Positions 36,269 to 45,267 of a stretch of DNA of 64,000 nt are shown here, one piece after another. Every line of letters begins with the position of its first letter. The stretch's first letter is position 1. Source of the stretch: Pseudomonas entomophila (lineage in GTDB: Bacteria; Pseudomonadota; Gammaproteobacteria; Pseudomonadales; Pseudomonadaceae); assembly GCF_013523165.1 (NCBI RefSeq), contig NZ_JAAMQI010000004.1:62001-126000 (forward strand), given 5' to 3'. Made by a program: the position numbers and the translations under genes. The notes beneath the pieces are model-generated. The model saw only the letters and a program-made list of their open reading frames with translations, was not told the DNA's origin and searched no databases.

Positions 36269-37051
36269 ATGGAGTTCGCACTCTACCTGCTGTTGGGCAC
36301 TTGCGCGGGCGTGCTGGCCGGGCTGTTCGGCGTGGGTGGTGGTATCGTCATCGTGCCCGTGCTGGTGTTCAGCTTCACGCTGCAAGGCTTCGATCCGTCG
36401 ATCCTGACCCACCTGGCCGTCGGCACGTCGCTGGCCAGCATCGTCTTCACCTCGATCAATGCCATCCGCGAGCATCACCGCAACGGTGCGGTGCGCTGGC
36501 CGATCTTCGCCTGGATGACGCTGGGCATCCTCGCCGGTGCCCTGCTCGGCGCCAAGACCGCGTCGCTGATTCAGGGGCCGTCGCTGCAAAAGATCATCGG
36601 CGTCTTCGCCGTCCTGGTCGCCGTGCAGATGGCCCTCGACCTCAAACCCAAGGCGCGCCGCGAGGTCCCTGGCAACGTCGGCCTGGTGGCGGCCGGAGGC
36701 GTGGTCGGCTGGGCCTCGGCGATTTTCGGGATCGGCGGCGGCTCGCTCACCGTGCCATTCCTGACCTGGCGCAGCCTGTCCATGCAGCAGGCCGTGGCGA
36801 CTTCCTCGGCCTGCGGGCTGCCGATCGCCCTCGCCAGTGCCGCCAGTTTCATGCTGCTGGGCTGGCATGATGAGCGTCTGCCTGCGCACAGCGTGGGCTA
36901 CGTCTACCTGCCGGCGATGATCGGCATCGCCGTGACCAGCATGATCTTCGCCCGCTTCGGCGCCCGCCTGGCGCATCGACTTTCACCGCGCTTGCTCAAG
37001 CGCCTGTTCGCCGCGCTGCTGTTCAGCGTCGGCCTCAGCTTCCTGTTCTGA
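36269..37051 (+). CDS. TauE/SafE-family (TSUP) membrane permease
   Basis: A 260-residue membrane protein with about eight helices in two repeats, marked by [15 protein letters not shown] in the first half and [16 protein letters not shown] in the second. TSUP members export sulfite, sulfoacetate or other organic anions. Substrate cannot be predicted. It lies 16 bases upstream of lgt and could be cotranscribed with it. Confidence 0.88.
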   Translation: MEFALYLLLGTCAGVLAGLFGVGGGIVIVPVLVFSFTLQGFDPSILTHLAVGTSLASIVFTSINAIREHHRNGAVRWPIFAWMTLGILAGALLGAKTASLIQGPSLQKIIGVFAVLVAVQMALDLKPKARREVPGNVGLVAAGGVVGWASAIFGIGGGSLTVPFLTWRSLSMQQAVATSSACGLPIALASAASFMLLGWHDERLPAHSVGYVYLPAMIGIAVTSMIFARFGARLAHRLSPRLLKRLFAALLFSVGLSFLF

Positions 37052-37067
37052 ACCAAGAGGAACCACC

Positions 37068-37877
37068 ATGCTGCCTTACCCGCAGATCGACCCCGTGGCC
37101 GTCGCCATCGGGCCGCTGAAAATCCACTGGTACGGCTTGATGTACCTGATCGGCATCGGCGGCGCCTGGCTGCTGGCCTCGCGACGGTTGCACCGCTTCG
37201 ATCCGACCTGGAGTCGGGAAAAACTCTCCGACCTGGTGTTCTGGCTGTCCATGGGCGTGATCGTCGGTGGGCGCCTGGGATACGTGCTGTTCTATGACCT
37301 GTCCGCCTACCTGGCGCAGCCGACGCTGATCTTCGAAGTGTGGAAGGGCGGCATGTCGTTCCATGGCGGCTTCATCGGCGTGATGCTGGCCGCCTTGTGG
37401 TTCGGCAAGCGCAACAACAAGTCATTCTTCGAGCTGATGGATTTCGTCGCGCCGCTGGTGCCGATCGGCCTGGGCGCCGGGCGCATCGGCAACTTCATCA
37501 ACGCCGAGCTGTGGGGCAAGCCGACCGACGTGCCCTGGGCCATGGTCTTCCCGCCTTTCAGCGACCCGGCCCAGCTGCCGCGTCATCCCTCGCAGCTGTA
37601 CCAGTTCGCCCTCGAAGGCGTGGCGCTGTTCATCATCCTCTGGGCGTTCTCGCGCAAGCCGCGTCCGACCATGGCCGTGTCGGGCATGTTCGCGCTGTTC
37701 TACGGCATCTTCCGCTTCATCGTCGAGTTCGTCCGCGTGCCGGATGCCCAGCTGGGCTACATCGCCTTCGGCTGGCTGACCATGGGTCAGTTGCTGTGTC
37801 TGCCGATGATTCTCGGTGGCCTGGCACTCATCTGGTGGGCTTATAATCGTACACCGACGGCGAAACCCGCCCTTTGA
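37068..37877 (+). CDS. lgt: Prolipoprotein diacylglyceryl transferase Lgt
   Basis: A 269-residue inner-membrane enzyme that moves diacylglycerol from phosphatidylglycerol to the lipobox cysteine of prolipoproteins. Hallmarks are [32 protein letters not shown] with the essential His, and the Lgt signature [15 protein letters not shown]. About seven helices. AAGAGGAACC lies before ATG 37068. A hairpin with a short T-run separates it from thyA. Confidence 0.96.
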   Translation: MLPYPQIDPVAVAIGPLKIHWYGLMYLIGIGGAWLLASRRLHRFDPTWSREKLSDLVFWLSMGVIVGGRLGYVLFYDLSAYLAQPTLIFEVWKGGMSFHGGFIGVMLAALWFGKRNNKSFFELMDFVAPLVPIGLGAGRIGNFINAELWGKPTDVPWAMVFPPFSDPAQLPRHPSQLYQFALEGVALFIILWAFSRKPRPTMAVSGMFALFYGIFRFIVEFVRVPDAQLGYIAFGWLTMGQLLCLPMILGGLALIWWAYNRTPTAKPAL

Positions 37878-37883
37878 TTCCCA

Positions 37884-37910
37884 CGGCAGGGGCGATCCTC
37901 CTGCCGTTTT
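37884..37910 (+). terminator. Terminator/attenuator hairpin between lgt and thyA
   Basis: CGGCAGG (37884-37890) and CCTGCCG (37900-37906) form a 7-bp stem with a 9-nt loop, followed by TTTT. It begins six bases after the lgt stop and ends 15 bases before thyA, so it may attenuate transcription into thyA. Confidence 0.65.
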
Positions 37911-37925
37911 CGTTACAGGTAGGCC

Positions 37926-38897
37926 ATGAAACAGTATCTAGACCTGGTGCGCGACGTCATCGAGAACGGCACGCTGCAGCAGAACCGCACCGGCGTGCGC
38001 ACCATCAGCTTGCCCGGCGCCATGCTGCGCTTCGACCTGCAGAAGGGCTTCCCGGCGATCACCACGCGCAAGCTGGCCTTCAAGTCGGCGATCGGCGAGA
38101 TGGTCGGCTTCTTGCGCGGCGTGCGCGACGCCGGGCAGTTCCGTGACCTGGGCTGCAAGGTCTGGGACCAGAACGCCAACGAGAATGCCCAGTGGCTGGC
38201 CAACCCGTTCCGCCAGGGGCACGATGACCTGGGCGAGATCTATGGCGTGCAATGGCGCCAGTGGCCGGGTTACAAGCGCATCCCCCTCAGCAACCCGGCG
38301 GCGATCGCCCTGGCCGAGCAGCAGGGGTATAGGCAGATCGCCCAGGACCAGGAGGATGGTCAGGCCTTCGTGGTGCTGTACAAGGCCATCGACCAGGTGC
38401 GCCAGTGCCTGGACACCATCGTCAACGACCCGGGCAGCCGGCGTATCCTGTTCCATGGCTGGAACTGCGCCCAGCTCGACGAGATGGCCCTGCCGCCATG
38501 CCACCTGCTGTACCAGTTCCACCCCAACATCGAGACCCGGGAAATCTCCCTGACCTTGTACATCCGCTCCAACGACCTGGGCCTCGGCACCCCGTTCAAC
38601 CTCACCGAAGGCGCTGCACTGCTGTCGCTGTTCGGCCGACTGACGGGCTACACGCCGCGCTGGTTCACCTATTTCATCGGCGACGCGCACGTTTATGAAA
38701 ACCATCTGGACATGCTGGGCGAGCAGCTCACGCGTGAACCGCTCGCCGCGCCGCGGCTGGTGATCGACGAGCGGGTGCCGGCGTTCGCGGACACGGGCGT
38801 CTATGCACCGGAGTGGCTGGAGCGGATCGAGCCGAGCGACTTCCGGCTGGAAGGGTATGAGCACCATGCACCGATGACGGCGCCCATGGCGGTCTGA
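37926..38897 (+). CDS. thyA: Thymidylate synthase ThyA
   Basis: A 323-residue folate-dependent enzyme converting dUMP to dTMP. The catalytic cysteine is in [11 protein letters not shown]; other motifs are NRTGVRTIS, the nucleotide-binding [11 protein letters not shown] and GDAHVYENH. It is about 60 residues longer than the E. coli enzyme because of an insertion after [10 protein letters not shown], as in other pseudomonads. The folA product farther along makes the matching dihydrofolate reductase. Confidence 0.96.
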   Translation: MKQYLDLVRDVIENGTLQQNRTGVRTISLPGAMLRFDLQKGFPAITTRKLAFKSAIGEMVGFLRGVRDAGQFRDLGCKVWDQNANENAQWLANPFRQGHDDLGEIYGVQWRQWPGYKRIPLSNPAAIALAEQQGYRQIAQDQEDGQAFVVLYKAIDQVRQCLDTIVNDPGSRRILFHGWNCAQLDEMALPPCHLLYQFHPNIETREISLTLYIRSNDLGLGTPFNLTEGAALLSLFGRLTGYTPRWFTYFIGDAHVYENHLDMLGEQLTREPLAAPRLVIDERVPAFADTGVYAPEWLERIEPSDFRLEGYEHHAPMTAPMAV

Positions 38898-38956
38898 GAG
38901 TGCTGTTCCGTGGGGTGTTGACCTGGTGATCAGAGGCCAGTCCCTCACCGCCTGCA

Positions 38957-39048
38957 TCGCGGGCAAGCCCGCACAAGGGACTAAGCTGCAGCAGCTTGTA
39001 TCGTGCAATGTGGGTAGGGGTGTGGGAGCGGGCTTGCCCGCGATAGCG
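38957..39048. repeat. REP pair (inverted)
   Basis: A shortened REP (TCGCGGGCAAGCCCGC at 38957-38972) faces a full one (TGTGGGAGCGGGCTTGCCCG at 39021 plus CGATAGCG) across about 48 bases, in the gap between thyA and the convergent cadR. Confidence 0.8.
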
Positions 39049-39088
39049 CCAGGTCATCCGCTACAAACCCATCGTCTGCCCACGACGC

Positions 39089-39532
39089 CTAACGCTCGTG
39101 ACTGCGCCCGACATGCGAATGCTCGACGTCCACCGCCGTCACCGCACCCGTCACCTCCAGGCGCTGGAGGATCGAACACTGCGCTTCCCGGGCCTGGCAG
39201 CGCTGGCGCAAATCGGTCAGCTGCATCTGCAAGGCCATCAGCCCGTCGATACGCGCCTGCACGTGTTCGATGTGCTCGTCGATCAGCGCATTGACGCTGG
39301 CGCACTGGTCTTCAGGGCTGTCACGCAGGCGCAGCAGGCTGCGGATCTCGTCGAGGGTCATGTCCAGGGTGCGGCAATTGCGGATGAACGTCAGCCGCTC
39401 GACATGGGCCTGGGTATACACCCGGTAATTGCCCTCGCTACGCGCTGGCGCAGGTAGCAGGCGCTCGCGCTCGTAGTAGCGAATGGTCTCGACCGCGCAA
39501 TCGGTGGCCGCCGCCAGCTCTCCAATCTTCAT
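39089..39532 (-). CDS. cadR: MerR-family cadmium/metal-responsive regulator CadR
   Basis: A 147-residue MerR regulator. The N-terminal helix-turn-helix MKIGELAAATDCAVETIRYY is followed by the dimerisation helix. Metal ligands typical of CadR are Cys77, Cys112 and Cys119, plus a His-containing tail (HSHVGRSHER). The metal-bound form untwists the divergent promoter and activates cadA; the unbound form holds it off. The operator lies immediately upstream between the two genes. Confidence 0.93.
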   Translation of the reverse strand: MKIGELAAATDCAVETIRYYERERLLPAPARSEGNYRVYTQAHVERLTFIRNCRTLDMTLDEIRSLLRLRDSPEDQCASVNALIDEHIEHVQARIDGLMALQMQLTDLRQRCQAREAQCSILQRLEVTGAVTAVDVEHSHVGRSHER

Positions 39533-39553
39533 CGCTCACCTCGTCGAAGATGC

Positions 39554-39584
39554 TTGACCCTATAGTGGCTACAGGGTGTTCACT
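39554..39584 (+). promoter_or_regulatory. CadR operator and cadA promoter
   Basis: The imperfect palindrome ACCCTATAGTGGCTACAGGG plus T (39557-39577; one mismatch between its 9-base arms) lies between a TTGACC -35 box (39554-39559) and a probable -10 (TTCACT, 39579-39584). The spacer is 19 bp, the overlong spacing that MerR-type activators correct. This matches the known CadR site of P. putida. Confidence 0.85.
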
Positions 39585-39614
39585 CTGGCAATACGTTTCT
39601 TTGGGGACCTGTCC

Positions 39615-41864
39615 ATGGGCCAGCCTGTCAGCCACGACCATAAACACGCGCATGCTTCGCACGATCACGATCACGATCACGGCCATGAGCACGCCAAACA
39701 TACCTGCTGCGGCACCCAGGCCGCTCCAGCACACGTGACGCTGACGGACCGTGCCAGCGCCGACGCGCGCCTGAGCCGCTTTCGCATCGAGGCCATGGAC
39801 TGCCCTACCGAACAAGGGCTGATCCAGGACCAGCTGAGCCGCATGCCAGGCATCGAGCAACTGGAGTTCAACCTGCTCAACCGCGTGCTGGGCGTGCGCC
39901 ACACCCTGGCCGACATCACCAAGATCCAGCAGGCCATCGCCAGCCTGGGCATGCACGCCGAACCGCTGGCCGACGATGCCGACAGCGCGCCACTCGGCAC
40001 GCCCACCCGCACGCGCTGGTGGCCGCTGGCACTGTCCGCCTCGGCTGCGCTGGCGGCCGAAATCCTGCACTTCACCGCCCTGGCGCCGGAGTGGGTCGTG
40101 GCGTTGCTGGCGCTCGGCGCCATCCTGGGCTGTGGCCTGGGCACCTACCGCAAGGGCTGGATCGCGCTGCGCCACCTGAACCTGAACATCAATGCGTTGA
40201 TGAGCATTGCCGTGACGGGCGCCGTGCTGATCGGCCAGTGGCCCGAAGCCGCCATGGTGATGGTGTTGTTCACGCTGGCCGAGCTGATCGAAGCCCGCTC
40301 GCTGGACCGGGCACGGCGCGCCATCGGTGGGCTGATGCAGCTGACCCCGGACATGGCCACGGTGCGTCAGGCCGAGGGCGAGTGGCGTGAAGTGCCCGTG
40401 CGCGAGGTGGCGCTGGGTGCAGCCGTGCGCGTGAAGCCCGGGGAGCGCATTGGCCTGGATGGCGAGGTGGTTAGCGGGCAATCGACCGTCGACCAGGCGC
40501 CGATCACCGGCGAGAGCCTGCCGGTGGAGAAGGGCGTGGGCGACAAGGTCTTCGCCGGCACCATCAACCAGTCCGGGGCCCTGGAGTACCGCGTGACCGC
40601 CGCCGCTGGCGAATCGACGCTGGCGCGCATCATCAAGGCCGTGGAGCAGGCGCAGGGGGCCAAGGCACCCACCCAGCGTTTCGTCGACCGCTTCTCGCGG
40701 CTCTACACGCCCATCGTTTTCGGCGTGGCGTTGCTGGTAGCGCTGGTGCCACCGCTGTTGTTGGGCGGCTTGTGGTTCGACTGGATCTACCGTGCGCTGG
40801 TGCTGCTGGTGGTCGCCTGCCCCTGCGCACTGGTGATCTCTACGCCGGTGACCATCGTCAGCGGCCTGGCCGCCGCCGCCCGCAAGGGGATCCTGGTCAA
40901 GGGCGGCGTCTACCTGGAGGAAGGGCGCAAGCTCGGCGTACTGGCACTCGACAAGACCGGCACCCTGACGCACGGTCGCCCGGTGCAGACCGATTTCCAG
41001 GTCTTGCAGCCGGCCTTCGAGGCTCGAGCCCAGGGACTGGCGACCAGCCTGGCGGCGCGTTCCGACCATCCGGTATCACGCGCCATCGCCGAACAAGGTC
41101 GGGCACAAGGGCTGGCCAGCGACACGGTCGAGGCCTTCACGGCCCTGGCAGGCCGCGGCGTGCGCGGCGAGATCGGGGGGCAGACGTACCACCTGGGCAA
41201 TCACCGCCTGGTCGAGGAGCTGGGGCTGTGCTCGCCCGCACTGGAAACCGAGCTCGATCGGCTGGAGCGCCAGGGCAAGACCGTGGTCCTGCTGCTCGAC
41301 CGCTCAGGCCCGCTGGCGCTGTTCGCGGTGGCCGACTCGGTGAAGAGCAGCAGCCGCGAAGCCATCGCGCAACTGCATGCCTTGGGTGTGCGTACCCTCA
41401 TGCTGACGGGGGACAACCCGCACACTGCCCAGGCGATCGCCGAACAGGTCGGTATCGATGAAGCCGAAGGCAACCTGCTGCCAGAGGACAAGCTGCGCCT
41501 GATCGAGCGTCATGCCGGGCAAGGGCAGCGGGTCGGCATGGTCGGTGACGGGATCAACGACGCGCCGGCACTGGCGCGGGCCGACATCGGGTTCGCCATG
41601 GCGGCGGCCGGTACCGACACGGCGATCGAAACGGCGGATGTCGCGCTGATGGACGATGATCTGCGCAAGATCCCGGCCTTCATCGCACTGTCCCGGCAGA
41701 CGGCGCGCATCCTGACCCAGAACCTGGCCCTGGCCCTGGGCATCAAGGCCGTGTTCCTGGCGATCACCTTCGCAGGCCTGTCGACGCTGTGGATGGCGGT
41801 GTTCGCCGACATGGGCGTCAGCCTGCTGGTGGTGTTCAACGGCCTGCGGCTATTGCGGCACTGA
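39615..41864 (+). CDS. cadA: Cd/Zn/Pb-exporting P1B-type ATPase CadA
   Basis: A 749-residue metal efflux ATPase. The N-terminus is very His/Asp rich (HDHKHAHASHDHDHDHGHEH), then a divergent heavy-metal domain (EAMDCPTEQG, where the second cysteine of the usual CxxC is replaced). The membrane CPC motif is Cys402-Pro-Cys404, the phosphorylated residue Asp446 in DKTGTLTHG, and the hinge GDGINDAPALARADIG. I chose ATG 39615; an in-frame GTG at 39576 lies inside the operator and cannot be transcribed. CadR control is shown by the adjacent operator. Confidence 0.94.
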   Translation: MGQPVSHDHKHAHASHDHDHDHGHEHAKHTCCGTQAAPAHVTLTDRASADARLSRFRIEAMDCPTEQGLIQDQLSRMPGIEQLEFNLLNRVLGVRHTLADITKIQQAIASLGMHAEPLADDADSAPLGTPTRTRWWPLALSASAALAAEILHFTALAPEWVVALLALGAILGCGLGTYRKGWIALRHLNLNINALMSIAVTGAVLIGQWPEAAMVMVLFTLAELIEARSLDRARRAIGGLMQLTPDMATVRQAEGEWREVPVREVALGAAVRVKPGERIGLDGEVVSGQSTVDQAPITGESLPVEKGVGDKVFAGTINQSGALEYRVTAAAGESTLARIIKAVEQAQGAKAPTQRFVDRFSRLYTPIVFGVALLVALVPPLLLGGLWFDWIYRALVLLVVACPCALVISTPVTIVSGLAAAARKGILVKGGVYLEEGRKLGVLALDKTGTLTHGRPVQTDFQVLQPAFEARAQGLATSLAARSDHPVSRAIAEQGRAQGLASDTVEAFTALAGRGVRGEIGGQTYHLGNHRLVEELGLCSPALETELDRLERQGKTVVLLLDRSGPLALFAVADSVKSSSREAIAQLHALGVRTLMLTGDNPHTAQAIAEQVGIDEAEGNLLPEDKLRLIERHAGQGQRVGMVGDGINDAPALARADIGFAMAAAGTDTAIETADVALMDDDLRKIPAFIALSRQTARILTQNLALALGIKAVFLAITFAGLSTLWMAVFADMGVSLLVVFNGLRLLRH

Positions 41865-41894
41865 GACGGTTCGACGCGCGGGCAGGGGCAGGCG

Positions 41895-43259
41895 CTACAG
41901 CCCCTGCGCCAGTCGCTCCACTTGTTCTTGTCGCTCTTCCAACCGCGAGTTGCCCTGCGGGTTGAGCGTCGACCAGCGCGGGTGCGCGCGGGCCTTGAGC
42001 AGCGGCTCGGGCAGCTTGCCCTTGCGCCATGCCTGCTCGTCCAGGGTCCCCAGTTGCACGCTGCCCTGGGCGGCATGACCTCGGCGATCCAAGGCGACCA
42101 TCAACTGTTGTTGGCGCAGGGCCAGCAGGCGCAGCACATCGTCGTGCACCGTCAACTCACGTTCGCCCTTGAACTTGCCTATCAGGCGCGCGCCGTAGTT
42201 ACGCGCCGTCTGCAAGGCGCCGCCCGCCACGGCACCGGCCAATGCCGCCGCGCCCAGGGTCAGCCCGCCCAGCAGCAGGTCGACGCCCGCCCCTGCCGCC
42301 GCCCCTGCCGCGACGCCGCCACCCACTCGCACACCCAGCACACGCAGCGTCTCCGGGTTGAACAGGTCGTCGCCCCAGCGACCATCCAGCAGCGGCAGAT
42401 CGTGGGCGGTGGCATCCTCGCGGCGGAAGGCATACAGACGCAGCAGCGCCTCGACGCAGTGCTGCTCACGCTGGCGCACCGCCTGGCGCAAGGCCTCGAT
42501 GGCCGTCGCTTCGGCTGCCGGCTCGGCCACCACGCTGCGCCGACAGGCCGCGCAATCGAGCAACAGCTCGGCGATCAGCCGCTTGCCCGCCTGCTGGCGA
42601 GCGATTCGTTGCGCCTGGTGATCGTCGATCAGGCGCTGCAAGGCCGGACGTGCCGACTCGAGCAGCAAGGCCAGGCTTTCGTAAAGGCGACGCTCGCCGT
42701 CCTCGGGCGGCGCGACACTGTCGAAGCGCACCAGCGCATGCAGACCGAGGCGCGCCAGGGCCTCGCGCCACTGGGGTTCTCGGTGGGTCGGGCTGGCCAC
42801 GAAATTCAACACCGGCAGCAGGGGCTTGCCGCAATTGGCCAGCACCTCGAGCTCATCGCGGTACTTGGCCAAAACCGGTTCGCGCGCATCGATCACATAG
42901 AGACCGGCGTCACTGGCGAGCAGCTGGCGCAGCACCTTGGCTTCCTGTTCGAAACGCTGACGGGCCTCGCTGCCGTCGAGAAAACGCTCGACGCGCGAAG
43001 GCCCGTCCAGCCGTTCGCCAGGGCGGTCCAGCCGCTCCAGGTAGTCGAGCAGCGCGATCGCATCCTCCAGGCCGGGGGTGTCGTAGAGTTCCATCAGCGC
43101 CTCGCCGTCGACCGACAGCCGTGCACCCTCGACATGACGGGTGGTGCTCGGGCGGTGCGACACCTCGCCGAAGCCGACGTCACGGGTCAGCGTGCGCAGC
43201 AGCGAGGTCTTGCCCACGTTGGTGTGGCCGACCACGGCCAGCTTCAGCGGCTCAGTCAT
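41895..43259 (-). CDS. DUF3482-type GTPase
   Basis: A 454-residue protein with an Era-like GTPase domain at the N-terminus: P-loop GHTNVGKTS, G2 region PSTTRHVEG, G3 DTPGLED. The usual G4 NKxD is not evident (NFVAS in its place). The C-terminal half has a Gly/Ala-rich hydrophobic segment (GVRVGGGVAAGAAAGAGVDL ... [15 protein letters not shown]) that could insert in a membrane. It overlaps the upstream DUF2868 gene; the two families are habitually paired in pseudomonads. Function unknown. An alternative ATG at 43265 adds two residues. Confidence 0.82.
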   Translation of the reverse strand: MTEPLKLAVVGHTNVGKTSLLRTLTRDVGFGEVSHRPSTTRHVEGARLSVDGEALMELYDTPGLEDAIALLDYLERLDRPGERLDGPSRVERFLDGSEARQRFEQEAKVLRQLLASDAGLYVIDAREPVLAKYRDELEVLANCGKPLLPVLNFVASPTHREPQWREALARLGLHALVRFDSVAPPEDGERRLYESLALLLESARPALQRLIDDHQAQRIARQQAGKRLIAELLLDCAACRRSVVAEPAAEATAIEALRQAVRQREQHCVEALLRLYAFRREDATAHDLPLLDGRWGDDLFNPETLRVLGVRVGGGVAAGAAAGAGVDLLLGGLTLGAAALAGAVAGGALQTARNYGARLIGKFKGERELTVHDDVLRLLALRQQQLMVALDRRGHAAQGSVQLGTLDEQAWRKGKLPEPLLKARAHPRWSTLNPQGNSRLEERQEQVERLAQGL

Positions 43260-44631
43260 GCCCATACTCCAGCCAGGTCAGAGGGGAGGTCGAATCCGAG
43301 GACAGCCCCAGGGGCTCCACGGCCTGATGCCAGTCGCCCAGGCGTGCCGGATCCACAGGCAGATCAGGTGCAGCGGGCAGCAGCCAGATCCGTGTGTCGC
43401 CAGCCGTACGCGCCAGCTCCGCCAGCAGGGCCAGGCTACCGCGGTCAGGGGAGCGCAACGGGTCGCAGGCCACCAGCAGGCGCGCGGGCGGGTAATGGCT
43501 CAATTGCTCGAGCAAGCGCTGGCGTGAAGCACGGCTGTCGAGCACCCCGGCATCGGTGATACGCGCTGGCAGGCTGGGTGGCCAGGGGCGCCGGTCATCC
43601 AGCTCCAGGCCAACCAGCACGGCGCCACCCTCCGAGGATGCCGCCGGTGCAGCCTGCACCTGGTGCAGTCGTTCCGGCGCGGCATCCTGTACCCCGAGCC
43701 GTTCGCTGCTGGGCATCAGGTGGACGCGCAATTGGCCATAGGCAGGCTGATCGAGGTCGAGCGTCAGACGGTCGCGACCCCGGCGCCAGCGCCACAGGCA
43801 GCATACGGCCAGCAGCAGGCGCGGCAGGATGCCGTACACCACCAGCACACCTAGCAGCCAGCCGGCCCAGGCCTGGCGCGCCAGGTCGAACGATGGCTGA
43901 TCGGCGCCGCTGCTGCGGATCATGGTCACGTCTGGAACGTTGAAGCCCAGCCAGGCGGGCAGGGTGCCCAGGGCCTGGATCAGGCCGACGAAGGTATCGC
44001 TGCCCAGGATAGTGGTTTCCCACACGAAGCCATAGCGGCGGGTCGCCAGCAGCACCAGTGCCATGACCAGGGCCGTGCTCAACGTCAGCAACCAGAGCCC
44101 GTGCACCAGCAGGCCGAGCAGCCAGCGGTCCAGGCGCTGTCGCTGCAGCAGGACCAGCAGCGCAGGCGCCAGCTGGGTGGCCTTGGCGTCACGGGCCAGC
44201 CGGGCACTGAGCCACAACCACAGGCGCCCCAGCCCTTCGCCGTGCTCGCCCGACAGGGAGAAGCCGACGGCCCAGCCCAGCAACAGCAGCAGGTTGACCC
44301 CCAGCAAGCTGCCCAAGGCCCAGAAGACATTGACCGGCCGCTGCCCATCGCCCAGCGCGGCGAATGCCAGGCCTGCGCCACTGAACAGTGCCAGCAGCAT
44401 CAGCCCCAGCAGGGCGAGACGCGCCCCTCGTTTCCAGTGGCGCAGGGCGTCGATCAGGCCATCACGATCGGCCAGCCACAAGGCGCGGCGCTGGACGCGC
44501 GTAGCCAGGTCACCGCCCTGCTGGCGGGCGTGCCGGTTGGCCTCCTGATCCTCCAGCGGGCCGGCCTGTGCTTCACGCAGGCGCACCGCTTCGGTCAGCC
44601 AATGTGTGTCGAGTTCGGTCAGTTCAGTCAC
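43252..44631 (-). CDS. DUF2868 membrane protein
   Basis: A protein of about 459 residues from GTG 44631 (VTELTELDTHWLTEAVRLRE), which has GGAAG upstream; a GTG at 44676 would add 15 residues. Four or more membrane helices lie between residues about 70 and 280 (LALLGLMLLALFSGAGLAFA, LGSLLGVNLLLLLGWAVGFS, WLLGVLVVYGILPRLLLAVC). A soluble C-terminal domain of about 170 residues follows. It overlaps the GTPase gene by eight bases, so the products are made together and probably act as one membrane complex. Function unknown. Confidence 0.8.
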   Translation of the reverse strand: MTELTELDTHWLTEAVRLREAQAGPLEDQEANRHARQQGGDLATRVQRRALWLADRDGLIDALRHWKRGARLALLGLMLLALFSGAGLAFAALGDGQRPVNVFWALGSLLGVNLLLLLGWAVGFSLSGEHGEGLGRLWLWLSARLARDAKATQLAPALLVLLQRQRLDRWLLGLLVHGLWLLTLSTALVMALVLLATRRYGFVWETTILGSDTFVGLIQALGTLPAWLGFNVPDVTMIRSSGADQPSFDLARQAWAGWLLGVLVVYGILPRLLLAVCCLWRWRRGRDRLTLDLDQPAYGQLRVHLMPSSERLGVQDAAPERLHQVQAAPAASSEGGAVLVGLELDDRRPWPPSLPARITDAGVLDSRASRQRLLEQLSHYPPARLLVACDPLRSPDRGSLALLAELARTAGDTRIWLLPAAPDLPVDPARLGDWHQAVEPLGLSSDSTSPLTWLEYGHD

Positions 44632-44706
44632 AGCGGCTTCCGTCGGACAGTCCAGCCCACAGCATAACTCAGGCACTCGCCCACCGGCTTTGCTATCCTC
44701 GGACCC

Positions 44707-45222
44707 ATGAAAACCTCATTTCCCCTCAGCCTGATCGCGGCGCTCGCCGAGAACCGTGTGATCGGCATCGACAACCGCATGCCTTGGCACTTGCCGGGCG
44801 ATTTCAAGTATTTCAAGGCCGTCACGCTCGGCAAGCCGATCATCATGGGGCGCAAGACCTGGGATTCGCTGGGCCGACCGCTGCCAGGCCGGTTGAACCT
44901 GGTCGTCAGCCGGCAGCCAGGCCTGCAGCTCGAGGGCGCCGAGGTGTTTGCGTCGTTGGAGGAGGCCATCGCCCGGGCAGAGGCGTGGGCAAGGGAACAG
45001 GGTGTTCAGGAACTGATGCTGATCGGAGGCGCGCAGTTGTATGCGCAGGCGCTGGAGCAAGGCGTGGTCGATCGTCTGTACCTGACGCGCGTGGCCTTGC
45101 AGCCGGAGGGCGATGCCTGGTTCCCGGCGTTCGACGAGACGCAGTGGCAGTTGTCGTCCGACCAGCCTCAGGCAGAAGAGGGCCGCCCTGCCTACCGCTT
45201 CGAAGTCTGGGACAGGCGCTGA
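44707..45222 (+). CDS. folA: Dihydrofolate reductase FolA
   Basis: A 171-residue NADPH-dependent enzyme reducing dihydrofolate. Motifs are ALAENRVIGIDNRMPWHLPG, FKYFKAVTLGKPIIMGRKTW and the NADPH-binding LIGGAQLYAQAL. The catalytic acid is the Asp of the PGDFKYF segment. It recycles the dihydrofolate produced by ThyA. Divergent from the DUF2868 gene. Confidence 0.96.
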   Translation: MKTSFPLSLIAALAENRVIGIDNRMPWHLPGDFKYFKAVTLGKPIIMGRKTWDSLGRPLPGRLNLVVSRQPGLQLEGAEVFASLEEAIARAEAWAREQGVQELMLIGGAQLYAQALEQGVVDRLYLTRVALQPEGDAWFPAFDETQWQLSSDQPQAEEGRPAYRFEVWDRR

Positions 45223-45229
45223 CCCTTTT

Positions 45230-45257
45230 GCTGGCGCACCTGTACGGGCGCGCCAGC
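45230..45257. terminator. Hairpin between convergent folA and the symporter gene
   Basis: An 8-bp inverted repeat GCTGGCGC / GCGCCAGC with a 12-nt loop lies in the 45-base space between two convergent genes. T-runs are lacking, so this is a modest candidate. Confidence 0.4.
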
Positions 45258-45267
45258 GGCCTTCATC

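Noticed and set aside
39576..39614. A longer CadA start at GTG 39576
   Set aside because: The codon lies inside the CadR operator, upstream of the only plausible transcription start.
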